Below are positions 1-7,309 of a DNA stretch of 15,987 nucleotides, in pieces; the stretch's first letter is position 1, and every line of letters starts with the position of its first letter. The position numbers and the translations under genes are program-made. The stretch is taken from NCBI GenBank assembly GCA_022822125.1, contig JAJECF010000211.1, positions 1-15,987 on the forward strand, in the 5' to 3' direction. Origin of the DNA: Alphaproteobacteria bacterium (GTDB lineage Bacteria; Pseudomonadota; Alphaproteobacteria; Bin95). The notes below the pieces were generated by a model. The model worked only from the letters and a program-made list of their open reading frames with translations, did no database searches and had not been told where the DNA came from.

Positions 1-1
1 C

Positions 2-193
2 CGCCAGGCGCATATCACCGGCAAGGTGCGCACGCGGAAATGGCAGGACCGCAACGGCAACGACCGCTACACCACGGAGGTCGTGGTCGGCCCGCGCGGC
101 GCCATCAACTTCCTCGACAGCAAGCCGGAGGGCGCGGCCAGCAGCAACCGCCCGCCGCCCCCGGAAGCCTACGAGATGGACCTCGCCGCCTGA
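2..193 (+). CDS. ssb: Single-stranded DNA-binding protein, C-terminal part (5' end outside window)
   Basis: Reading from base 2 gives 63 residues and a TGA stop at 191-193. The segment RTRKW followed by DRYTTEVVV matches the last strands of the SSB OB-fold, which holds single-stranded DNA during replication, repair or conjugative transfer. After the fold comes a short tail rich in Pro, Ser and Asn that ends EAYEMDLAA. Housekeeping bacterial SSBs normally end in an acidic tip close to DDDIPF, the docking site for partner proteins; that tip is absent here. Together with the neighbouring mobile-element genes, this suggests an element-borne SSB rather than the chromosomal copy (inference). The gene converges on the recombinase and intron remnant. 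The start and most of the OB-fold lie to the left, so length cannot be judged. Confidence 0.85.
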   Translation, partial: RQAHITGKVRTRKWQDRNGNDRYTTEVVVGPRGAINFLDSKPEGAASSNRPPPPEAYEMDLAA

Positions 194-279
194 GGCATCG
201 ACATCGCCACCCGGCCCCGGAGCCCCTCGGGTTCGCTCGAAGCTTCACGACGCCCGCGTTCAGCCGAGCAATGGCGTCT
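194..279 (-). pseudogene. Possible 3' exon of the interrupted recombinase gene
   Basis: This short stretch lies between the predicted 3' end of the group II intron (base 280) and the ssb stop. On the - strand, one frame starts DAIARLNAGVVKL, which resembles the extreme C-terminus of many alphaproteobacterial tyrosine recombinases (helix after the catalytic Tyr, often ending ERIGDAIA...). If correct, the intron sits inside the recombinase gene and this is its downstream exon. That frame stays open into the antisense of ssb, to about base 105. The resemblance rests on few residues, so the call is tentative. Confidence 0.25.
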
Positions 280-340
280 GTAGGGTCGGGCCGGAGCGCC
301 TTGGCGACTTTACGGCCGCCGGGTTTCTCCGGCCCGCCCT
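280..340 (-). ncRNA. Group II intron domain VI-like hairpin and 3' end
   Basis: Directly after domain V, bases 327-335 and 288-296 form a perfect 9-bp inverted repeat (GGGCCGGAG with CTCCGGCCC on the - strand). The intervening 30 bases can pair further through GGCG and CGCC. The - strand then reads CGACCCTAC and the intron is predicted to end at base 280. Position and shape fit domain VI, which carries the branch-point adenosine. The exact branch base is not assigned. Confidence 0.55.
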
Positions 341-342
341 CC

Positions 343-378
343 GAACCGGACGTGCACCTTTCGTTATGCATCCGGCTC
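343..378 (-). ncRNA. Group II intron domain V
   Basis: The - strand begins GAGCCGGATGC and ends GCACGTCCGGTTC, which pair as the lower stem of bacterial domain V. The AGC catalytic triad is near the 5' end and a GAAA loop lies in the middle. The element is 36 nt instead of the usual 34, and the upper stem (GCATAAC against GGTGC) pairs poorly, so it has probably drifted. The maturase stop codon TAA (364-366) lies inside the domain, so the ORF runs into the ribozyme core. Confidence 0.85.
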
Positions 379-813
379 TCCAAAGGCTTTCGCGAAGTCA
401 GGAGGCTTCATCCATTTGAGCTCGAAGCGCCGGACCTGAACATAGGCCATGCGGTGTTGCTCAACGCTGCCCTCGGCCCAGACCCGGGTGCCGGGATGAA
501 CCCGGCTGGTCCGACGCCGTATCGCGGGCCGCTTCCTCTTGGGGGTACGCTTGTGCTTGCCCCGCAACCACAACCAGAGCCGGTTGCCCACTTACCAGTC
601 CAGAGTGGACAGGATGCGTTTGGCCCCGATGCAGTAGCGGAAGTAGCCAACCCATCCCCGGAGGATTGGATTGATCTCCCGGAGCATGCTTTCCAGCGAC
701 CGATATTGCGTCTGCCGCCTGAGCACCTTCTTGATCCGCCGGCGGAAGTCGTTGACCACCTCCTTCGGGATCTCGATCCGGCACCACAGGCCGAACCGGT
801 CGTCCCATTTGAG
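364..813 (-). pseudogene. Group II intron maturase, C-terminal fragment with internal stop
   Basis: The - strand frame reads LKWDDRFGLWCRIEIPKEVV, then INPILRGWVGYFRYC and a basic tail ending FAKAFGEPDA. The LRGW-x-x-YFR motif is the signature of the maturase (X/thumb) domain of group II intron proteins, which bind and help splice their own intron and support its retrohoming. Only about 150 residues remain of a family usually over 400 long; the whole reverse-transcriptase palm with its YADD motif is missing. An in-frame TAA at 592-594 interrupts the domain after STLDW, where a Tyr codon is expected, so even this fragment is not translated whole. A GTG at 591 could restart a 75-residue piece, but there is no reason to think it is made. 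No start of its own is present. Confidence 0.8.
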
Positions 814-1568
814 AGTGTCATGGTCGGCTGCGTATAACCGAGCATTCTGGCGACGGTGGGGAGCGGAACGCCCCGGGCCACGGCCTGGCTCGCCACCGTA
901 TGGCGCAAATCGTGCAGACGCACATCCTCGATCCCTGCCTCCCGTCTTGCCCGTGGCCAGAAGCCGAAATTGCGGGACTGCGGCCTTTCCGGGTCTCCCG
1001 GCGAGGGAAAGACCCAGGCGCTCCCGTTTCGCGGCTGGCGGGCGATGACGGCCTGCGCCGCCTCGCTCAGCCGGACCGTGCGCGACCCCGTCTTCGCCTC
1101 AGCCAATCTGAGCACGTCGCCATCGACCTCCGACCATCTCAGCATCAGGATTTCGCTCTTCCGGCAGCCAGTCAGCAAAAGCAGGCGGATGATGTCGGCC
1201 TGCGGCAGGCAGGAGGGCCGTTTCTCCACCAGCCGATCCCGGGTCCGGTGAAGCCGGGTGATCTCTTCTCCGGACAGGAAGCGGGTCTTCTTCCGGCGCG
1301 GGTTCGGTCTGACGCCCGCGACCGGATCGGTTCCGACATGGCCGGCGGCCTTGGCGGCGGTCATGATCTTCCGCAGCAGGGCGAGGGTCATGTTGGCCAC
1401 GCCCGGCGCCTTGCGGCTCACGGCGTCGAACCAGCGTTCGACCGTGGGCCTGCCGATGCGGTCGAGGCGAACGGCGCCGAAGGCAGGCAGAAGGTGCCGA
1501 TCGAGCATGCGCTCCACACGCTTGCGCCAGCCCGTGCTGAAGTGCTGCGCCGGCAGCCAGTCCTCCAT
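813..1568 (-). pseudogene. Tyrosine recombinase (integrase), truncated before the catalytic tyrosine
   Basis: From ATG 1568, 252 residues are recognisable as a phage/ICE-type integrase. Residues about 1-85 are the SAM-like core-binding domain (DRHLLPAFG, MTLALLRKIM). The rest is the catalytic domain with Arg136 in TGCRKSE, Lys159 in AKTGSRTV, and His219 and Arg222 in LHDLRHTVAS. The usual His/Trp position in LGH is Tyr245 (LGYTQPTMTL). After TL, relatives continue with RYAH, which carries the nucleophilic Tyr. Here the frame runs into group II intron sequence and stays open to base 408 as a meaningless tail, so strand cleavage should be impossible. No N-terminal arm-binding domain is visible; the upstream frame is open for some distance but has no start codon. 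The protein would have integrated and excised the neighbouring element. Confidence 0.8.
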
Positions 1569-1576
1569 GACGAAAT

Positions 1577-1608
1577 CCCCGGCAATGGCGATATCGGCAT
1601 TGCCGGGG
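1577..1608. promoter_or_regulatory. 32-bp near-perfect palindrome upstream of the integrase start
   Basis: Arms CCCCGGCAATG (1577-1587) and CATTGCCGGGG (1598-1608) are exact reverse complements, and the 10-base centre holds a further palindrome, CGATATCG. Only one pair out of 16 fails to match. It lies 8 bases before the ATG on the - strand, so the GGGG that could serve as ribosome-binding sequence is in the stem. Possible roles are an operator for a dimeric regulator, an RNA hairpin limiting integrase translation, or a recombination-directionality site. It is not a clear terminator, as no T-run follows. Confidence 0.55.
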
Positions 1609-1721
1609 CTTCTCGCTTTTCCGACCGGATTGTGGCAAGGACAATCCGGCGTTCCGTTCCGGTTCGCCCGCCGGCATGGAACGGTCCTGCGGCCAAGGCG
1701 CCAGGGACGGGACCCGGCGTT

Positions 1722-4700
1722 CTACGACATCGACATGCCGCCGCCCTCGCTCCGCTCCTGCTTGCGTTCCTCTTCGAGCCTCAGGCGCTCGGCCTCCGCA
1801 AGCGCCTGTTCCTCCGCCAGCCGCTGGCGTTCGGCGGCGCGGGCGCGGGCTTCCTCGTCCTCGCGCCGCCGTTCGGCGATCCTGGCGGCATGCTCGTCGA
1901 TGGCGTCGGGCCGTGCGTCGGCGGCATCGAGATGGGCTTTGAGTTCCTGCTCCCGGATGTCCCGCCTGAGCGCGTCCGCCTCGGCCAGCGCCGCATCGGC
2001 GTCCTGCTTCCACGCCTCGGGTGTTAGCGGCAGCCCCATCGGCGCCCGGAATTCGGGAGGCAGGCTGTCCATGCGGTCGCGGTCATTCAGCCGCTTGCGC
2101 GCCAGGTCGAGGAACGCCTTGACGCGGGCCCGGTCCCTTGCCAGGCGCGCGCGTTCCACCGGATCGGCCTGTTCGGCCGTGCCGGACGCGATGGCGCCGG
2201 TCGGTTCGGCCGCCTGTCCGAGGATCTCTTGAGGGTAGTCGGCCTGCGCCGTCTCGATTTCGGCCAGTACGGTTTCAAGCCGGTCGGCAGCCTGCGCGAG
2301 CGCCTTGCGCTCCTGCGGCATGGCGGCGAGGTGGGGCGCATGCGGGCTTCCCCTGGCCAGCATGGCGCGGCCTTCGTCGAGCAGCGGCTCCGCCCTGTCG
2401 AGCCAGCGCAGCATCGGCCCGAGGCTCTTGCCGAGCCCGGTCCGGTCGGCCGCGAGCGCATCGGCGCGCGCCGGCCAGTCCCGGACCTCCCCGCACAGCC
2501 GCGCGCCCCGTTCGTCATAGGCGAGCCACTCGTCGACGACCCGGCTGCGGTCTTCATCGAGGCCTTCTTCCCCGGAAAGCGAGCGGGCATGGGCGACCAT
2601 CTCATCGAAGCGGGGCACATGCCAGGGGGCGGTTCCGGTCTCGATCACCTTTGCGGCCACATGGCGCGTCAACCAGCCGAACCGCTTGAAACGGTCCTCG
2701 AAGACCGTGTCGTCGATCTCCGCCAGCGCCTTGTCGACGGTGTCTCTCGCACCCGGCATGGCGTTCATGTGGGGCGCATGAGGGCTCTCCGCCTCCAGCA
2801 TGCCGGCGGCCTCGTCCCGGAGCGCGCCGCCCTCCCCGCGCCAGGCGCGGCAGGCGGGATCGACCGGGTCGGCGCCGCCATGCTCGTCAAGCGGCAGGTC
2901 CGCCTCCCTGCGCGCCTGCCATGCCGCCATCCGGTCCGGCAGGGAGCGGACCGCATCGGCCAGCGCCGTCTGCCGGTCATGCATCACCAGCCACTCGTCC
3001 ACCAGGCGCCGGTCGGCCGGGTCGAGGCCCTCGGCTTCCGAGAGGCGTCCGGCCAGTCCGGCGAGCGCGGCGCAGCCCTCCAGATGCAGTTCCGGCGCGC
3101 CCTCGCGGACGGCCTTCGCAGCGAGCGCCGTCCGGTCCCGCCGGAACCGTTCGGCATCGTCGCAGAGCCGCATGCGGTCCAGCGCCGCAACCTCGCCTTC
3201 GAGCCCGCCGGCAAGGCCCGGTACCACATCCAGGCCGTGCGCCTCGCCGAGCAGTACCGCGCCCTCCTCGCGCCACGCCGCATGTTCCGGCAGGTCCTGC
3301 CGCGCGCAGCCCCGCGCCGAGGCGATCCAGCCAAGCTCAGGCCAGCGCCGCCAGTGCGCCCGGATGAGGTCGGCCTGGACCCCCACCTCCCGCTCATGCG
3401 CGACATGCCGTTCGTGTTCCGCCAGCATGCCGTCCACGAACGCGCGCATGTCCGCCGGGAGGCCCTCGACGAGTGAGAGCGCCGCCGCCCGCGCCACGGC
3501 GTCGTCGGCGCCCGGCAGCAGGAATGGCGGCGTGCCGGCTTCCTCACCCTGTCGCTGCAAGGCGCGCCAGTCGGCTGCCAGCGCCTCGAACAGTTCCGGC
3601 TCGACGACGGGCGGCTCCGCCGGGTCGAGCCCCAGCGCCTCCAACGCGCCGTCCTCGCGGTCGGGGCGCGCCTCCAGCATCTCCACCAGCGCCTCGCGGT
3701 CGTCTGTCAGCAGTTGGAACGACTCCGAGGCCCGGCTCACCTCGACATGGAACATCGCCTGGTCGACGGCGCCATGCGCGTCCAGCACCGCGATGACGGT
3801 CCTGGCGGTGCGGCCCTGGGCGCCATGCACGGTGGAGCACCAGGCATGGTCGAGGTGGCGGAGCTGGGGGTCCTTGCGCCGGAGCGGGAACGTCCGGCCC
3901 GCCTCGTCGCGGAACAGCACCCGCTGGCGGTCGATGTCGACGATCTCCGCCTCGCCGCCATTGACCAGGTCGGGCTGGCGGGGATGGCCGAACCTCGCAG
4001 GCCGGGCCTTGCGGTTGCGGGTCCAGCGGATGCGGTCGCCGGCCCTGACCTCGATCCGCTCCGTGTCGTAGAGACCGAAATATGTGGCGGCATTGCCCGA
4101 GGGCCGGAACCGGCGTTCGCTTTCGTCCGGGCCTTCCAGAACCACAAATCCGTCCTCCGCGCCCATGACCGTGCAGACGTCACCCGCCTGGCAGCCGAAG
4201 GTGCTGCGGTGGAAGACGATGGTGTCGCCCGGCTCGTAGCTCCTTATGTCGGAAGCCTGCGCGCGCGTCAGGCGGCGGTCCACGAGGCGGTCGATGGCGA
4301 GCGCGCGCCCGTGCAGCAGCCCCTCCGCCGCCAGCCCCTCGCGCACGGTGTCGCTGACCTGCCGGCGGATCGCATGGGTCGGCGCCAGGATGAGCGCGCC
4401 GGCGCGGTCTTCCGGAGCCAGATCGAGCCAGCGCCGGCCCGCCTCCGGCCCCAGCTGCTCGCGGGGATGTTCGCTCACCCGCGGGCCGAGTTCCCCGATC
4501 GCGGCGCGCGGCTGGCCTTCCCTGGCCCGGCCCGCCGCCGTCTTCAGGTCGGGGTCCTTCTGGCGCAGCACCTCGTCCATGACCGCCGTCGCCATGCCGG
4601 CCTTCTGCAGCACCCGGAAGGGCTGGCCTGCATCGACCGCGCGCAGCTGCGCCGTGTCGCCCACAAGCGCCACCCGGGCGACGCCGAGAGTGCGCGCGAT

Positions 4701-6488
4701 GCGCAGCAGCGCCTCCATGCGCACCGTGTCGATCATCGAGGCCTCGTCCACCGCCAGCACCGCGCCCCCGAACTCCGAACGCGCCTGCCTGAGCCGCGCC
4801 GGGTCGGAGAGGTCCCCGTGGCGGGTGAGGAACCATTGCAGGGTGCGCGACGGGATATCCGCCTCCCGCGCCAGCACCCTGGCCGCCGACGCCGAGGGCG
4901 CGAGACCGAGGATGGTCTTCCCGCCGAGCAGCTCCTTCACCGTGCGCAGCATGGTGGTCTTGCCGCTGCCGGCATGGCCCTGCACGCCGACGATCCGGTC
5001 GCGGGAGAGCAGGACCGTCCTGACCGCCGCCTGCTGGCCTTCTGTGAGGCCGCTCTCCCGAAGCCGTGCGGCGACCGTATCCGGGTTTGCTCCGGCTTGC
5101 CCCTTGCCGCGTTCGGCGCGCACCGCCGCCAGCATGCGCCGCTCGGTCTTCACGGCGCGGTCGGTGACGAAGGCCCGGTCCGCGCCCCGGCTCTCGGTCT
5201 CCACCAGTTCGCCGCCGCGCACCAGGCGCGCGACGGCGGCATCGACCTGGGCCAGGGTATGGCGCCCCGGCGCATGGCCGAGCGCGACGGCCCGGATCTC
5301 CGCCAGCGGGATGCGCACCCGCCGTTCCTCCACATGCGCCACCGCCTGCGCCACCGCTTCCAGCAGGCCCGGTTCAGGCTCGTATGAGAGTTCCGCCCGC
5401 GCCGCGGCGCGCGCGAGCCGCAGGGACGCCTTGTCCGCCCGCACCGCCGCCCCGTCGCGCGCCAGCTTCGGCAGGGCAGGGGCGCGCTGGCGCTTGCGCC
5501 GCTCGTTCGCCGGCAGGGTGGAGGCCGGCATGCGCGGCGCGACCGTCCGCTCGCCGGTCAGCGGGTCGAGCGGCCGCGGCGGCGCGAGCTCCGCCTTGTC
5601 GCGCACGAGGCCGAGGTCGCGGACCCGCGCGCGCCATTCCGGCACGAGCTCCGCCAGGCTCTCCTCGCTCTTGCGCCTGCGGGTGCGCAGCGCCGCCGCC
5701 TGCGCGTTCCTCGCCGTCAGGGGAAGGTTCCTGCGCTTCAGGTCCGCCTCGATCGCCAGACGCCGGGCCGAGAACGCCTCGACGAACGCGCGCGAATAGC
5801 CCGCAAGCTCGAAGCCCGGGATGCGTCCGACCAGCCTTGGCGCGACCGCCATGCCGAGCGCCTCCAGCCGCCGCGCAAGCTCGTTGCGGTAATAGGCCCC
5901 GATCAGCTTCTCGTTCCACCTGATGGCCGTCGGCTCGACGCTCCGCCACGCGCCGGCTGCATTGCGCGTCATGTTGGCCAGCACGCAGTGGGTGTGCAGC
6001 GTCGGGTCCCGGTCGCGGCTGGTCAGGTGCCGGAACCCCGCAACGACCATGCCGCCCGCCTTCACCCGCGGGCGCCGCCTGGTTGCCGGGTCCCAGCCCC
6101 GCGTCTGCAGCAGGTCCCGCTCCACCCAGTCCAGGGTCGCGCGCACCGCCTCGTCATGCGCCCGGACCACCCGCCGGTCGCCCATCACCAGCGCCTCGAT
6201 CGACACCGACTTCGGCGCCGAGAAGGTGAGGTCCCAGCCGGGACGGTGGTCGTGCTCCCCCTCGCGCTTGCGCCCGAGCCGGATGTCCGACCCCGGCACG
6301 AACCCCGCCAGCACCGACTCGAACCGCTTCGGGCGCACATGGCCCCCGAGACCCAGCGCCCGCGCCGCCTCCCCGTGCCAGAAGCTCGCCTGGCGGTGCT
6401 CCGGGTCGTTCCGCGCATAGTAGCCGTCACGCTCGAAATAGGACACGGTGACCGCTGACGACTTCAGCTCGACGAACGTCGCGACCAT
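1722..6488 (-). CDS. MobF-family conjugative relaxase-helicase (TrwC/TraI-like)
   Basis: A 1588-residue multidomain protein that would nick oriT, stay covalently bound to the 5' end and unwind the transferred strand. Residues about 1-300 are the relaxase domain: Tyr17 and Tyr23-Tyr24 (SYFERDGYYARNDPEHR) match the active tyrosines, and His154, His165 and His167 (FRHLTSRDRDPTLHTH) form the metal-binding triad. Residues about 470-930 are a RecD-like superfamily 1 helicase with Walker A GHAGSGKTT (504-512), DEAS (581-584), GDTAQLR (610-616), and late motifs VHGAQGRT and VEVSRASE. From about 960 to 1415 are three diverged helical repeats. Residues about 1495-1580 are a charged coiled coil ending GGGMSMS. 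The ATG at 6488 gives the full N-terminus, but its ribosome-binding site is weak. It lies 62 bp after a membrane-protein gene on the same strand, probably in one operon. All catalytic residues are intact, unlike the integrase next door. Confidence 0.95.
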   Translation of the reverse strand: MVATFVELKSSAVTVSYFERDGYYARNDPEHRQASFWHGEAARALGLGGHVRPKRFESVLAGFVPGSDIRLGRKREGEHDHRPGWDLTFSAPKSVSIEALVMGDRRVVRAHDEAVRATLDWVERDLLQTRGWDPATRRRPRVKAGGMVVAGFRHLTSRDRDPTLHTHCVLANMTRNAAGAWRSVEPTAIRWNEKLIGAYYRNELARRLEALGMAVAPRLVGRIPGFELAGYSRAFVEAFSARRLAIEADLKRRNLPLTARNAQAAALRTRRRKSEESLAELVPEWRARVRDLGLVRDKAELAPPRPLDPLTGERTVAPRMPASTLPANERRKRQRAPALPKLARDGAAVRADKASLRLARAAARAELSYEPEPGLLEAVAQAVAHVEERRVRIPLAEIRAVALGHAPGRHTLAQVDAAVARLVRGGELVETESRGADRAFVTDRAVKTERRMLAAVRAERGKGQAGANPDTVAARLRESGLTEGQQAAVRTVLLSRDRIVGVQGHAGSGKTTMLRTVKELLGGKTILGLAPSASAARVLAREADIPSRTLQWFLTRHGDLSDPARLRQARSEFGGAVLAVDEASMIDTVRMEALLRIARTLGVARVALVGDTAQLRAVDAGQPFRVLQKAGMATAVMDEVLRQKDPDLKTAAGRAREGQPRAAIGELGPRVSEHPREQLGPEAGRRWLDLAPEDRAGALILAPTHAIRRQVSDTVREGLAAEGLLHGRALAIDRLVDRRLTRAQASDIRSYEPGDTIVFHRSTFGCQAGDVCTVMGAEDGFVVLEGPDESERRFRPSGNAATYFGLYDTERIEVRAGDRIRWTRNRKARPARFGHPRQPDLVNGGEAEIVDIDRQRVLFRDEAGRTFPLRRKDPQLRHLDHAWCSTVHGAQGRTARTVIAVLDAHGAVDQAMFHVEVSRASESFQLLTDDREALVEMLEARPDREDGALEALGLDPAEPPVVEPELFEALAADWRALQRQGEEAGTPPFLLPGADDAVARAAALSLVEGLPADMRAFVDGMLAEHERHVAHEREVGVQADLIRAHWRRWPELGWIASARGCARQDLPEHAAWREEGAVLLGEAHGLDVVPGLAGGLEGEVAALDRMRLCDDAERFRRDRTALAAKAVREGAPELHLEGCAALAGLAGRLSEAEGLDPADRRLVDEWLVMHDRQTALADAVRSLPDRMAAWQARREADLPLDEHGGADPVDPACRAWRGEGGALRDEAAGMLEAESPHAPHMNAMPGARDTVDKALAEIDDTVFEDRFKRFGWLTRHVAAKVIETGTAPWHVPRFDEMVAHARSLSGEEGLDEDRSRVVDEWLAYDERGARLCGEVRDWPARADALAADRTGLGKSLGPMLRWLDRAEPLLDEGRAMLARGSPHAPHLAAMPQERKALAQAADRLETVLAEIETAQADYPQEILGQAAEPTGAIASGTAEQADPVERARLARDRARVKAFLDLARKRLNDRDRMDSLPPEFRAPMGLPLTPEAWKQDADAALAEADALRRDIREQELKAHLDAADARPDAIDEHAARIAERRREDEEARARAAERQRLAEEQALAEAERLRLEEERKQERSEGGGMSMS
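2244..3470 (-). repeat. Three diverged helical repeats inside the relaxase C-terminal region
   Basis: At the protein level the pattern EGL-x-x-D-x-R-x-x-VD-x-x-L recurs at residues about 1008, 1153 and 1308 (for example EGLDPADRRLVDEWL and EGLDEDRSRVVDEWL). Each copy is followed about 60-70 residues later by a matching segment: AWREEGAVLLGEA, AWRGEGGALRDEA, and WLDRAEPLLDEGRAML. Copies 2 and 3 also share SPHAPH followed by AMP. The period is about 145-155 residues. The copies are too diverged to be DNA repeats and suggest an old duplication of a helical unit. Confidence 0.7.
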
Positions 6489-6550
6489 CGGACGTGACTA
6501 CCCCGCAGCACCGGACGACGCGGGCGGGAGCAGGCAAACGGCGGGCGGCT

Positions 6551-7195
6551 TCATAGCAGCCGGTTGGCCAGTTTGAGGGCGACCGAAAAGATCATGCCCG
6601 CAATGAACATGCCGAGCGCCCAGGGTGCGAGAAAGATCCGCCAGTTGAAATCGAGCGCCTGCGTCCGGTCGCGAATGTCCCAGACGACCGAGGCGATGTC
6701 GTTGAAGCGGCTGTCGGCCCGCTTGCGGAACCCGCCCAGGTCCGACTCGATGCGGCCGGCAGCGCTCTCGATCCCGCTCATCGGCGCCCGGATCGCCGAG
6801 CGGTCCTCGGCAAGCCACTTCTCCATGGCCTTGATCTCGGCCGAGAACCGGTCGCCATTGCGCTCCAGGGCCGTGTCGATCCGTTCGGACGCCGCCGCCA
6901 TCTTCCCGGCATGCTCCGCGATGGCGGCATCGGCTCCGGTCTCCTTCGGAACCATCTCGCCGAACCTCTTCAGCAGTCCCTCGCCCCAGGCATCCAGCTC
7001 CTCCCGCGTCACCGGCGCGGGCCGCTCGGACGAGGCTGCTGTTTCCAGCGCGGCCAGCCGTTCGCCGATATCCAGAACCGCCGCCAGCAGCCGCTCCGTG
7101 GCCGCCGCATCGCCGCCCGGCGCCGCCGCCGCTCCCGGCACGCCCGCCAGAAGGTCCGGCCCCCGCAGGCCGCTCTCGTCCCGTTCCGTCGTCAT
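6551..7195 (-). CDS. Coiled-coil, tail-anchored membrane protein next to the relaxase
   Basis: A 214-residue protein of unrecognised family. The N-terminal ~35 residues are rich in Gly and Ala. The middle (about 40-180) is helical and charged with regularly spaced hydrophobic residues, typical of a coiled coil. The only membrane segment is at the C-terminus, about residues 187-207 (IFLAPWALGMFIAGMIFSVAL), so most of the protein should face the cytoplasm, anchored at the inner membrane. ATG 7195 is preferred over ATG 7216 because AGAGGA lies four bases before it. It ends 62 bp before the relaxase start on the same strand, and its product could tether the relaxosome to the membrane or link it to a coupling protein; this is inferred from position and topology only. 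A methyl-accepting or partition-type coiled-coil protein cannot be excluded. Confidence 0.75.
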   Translation of the reverse strand: MTTERDESGLRGPDLLAGVPGAAAAPGGDAAATERLLAAVLDIGERLAALETAASSERPAPVTREELDAWGEGLLKRFGEMVPKETGADAAIAEHAGKMAAASERIDTALERNGDRFSAEIKAMEKWLAEDRSAIRAPMSGIESAAGRIESDLGGFRKRADSRFNDIASVVWDIRDRTQALDFNWRIFLAPWALGMFIAGMIFSVALKLANRLL

Positions 7196-7309
7196 GGGTC
7201 CTCTTCCCCTCTTCATCGCTGTTCATCATGCTCCGCCCTGACCTGTCCGGAGCGGCGCGGTCGGCATCGAAAGCCGGCCTCCCGGAGTTCGCATCGCTCC
7301 CGGCCCTGT

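Larger units (their letters stand above)
280..815 (-). mobile_element. 5'-truncated group II intron remnant
   Basis: On the - strand the stretch contains, in order, the C-terminal part of an intron-encoded maturase, domain V, a long hairpin in the domain VI position, and a 3' end reading CCCTAC at 280-285, which fits the usual pyrimidine-rich AY end. Nothing upstream of the maturase thumb region is present: the reverse-transcriptase domain, ribozyme domains I-III and the 5' splice site are all missing. At about 805-815 it joins directly to recombinase coding sequence. It cannot splice or move by itself. The 5' truncation could come from incomplete reverse transcription during insertion or from a later deletion. 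Confidence 0.8.

Noticed and set aside
249..278. GACGCC/GGCGTC inverted repeat after the intron as a terminator for ssb
   Set aside because: Six-bp stem with an 18-base loop and no T-run; it may be part of the 3' exon.
408..812. Continuation of the integrase frame beyond residue 252
   Set aside because: This part is intron sequence in the wrong frame (runs of Ser, Gly, Arg, Cys); the true maturase frame is a different one.
40..837. Long + strand open frame over the ssb end and intron remnant
   Set aside because: It lies antisense to the maturase and domain V and out of frame with ssb; the product has no family resemblance and is typical of open frames in GC-rich DNA.
1099..2013. Minus-strand 304-codon frame overlapping integrase and relaxase
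   Set aside because: Arg/Ala/Gly-rich, overlaps two clear coding frames, no motif.
2229..5799. Several long + strand frames opposite the relaxase gene
   Set aside because: The relaxase and helicase motifs on the other strand account for this DNA; the antisense frames have only compositionally biased products.
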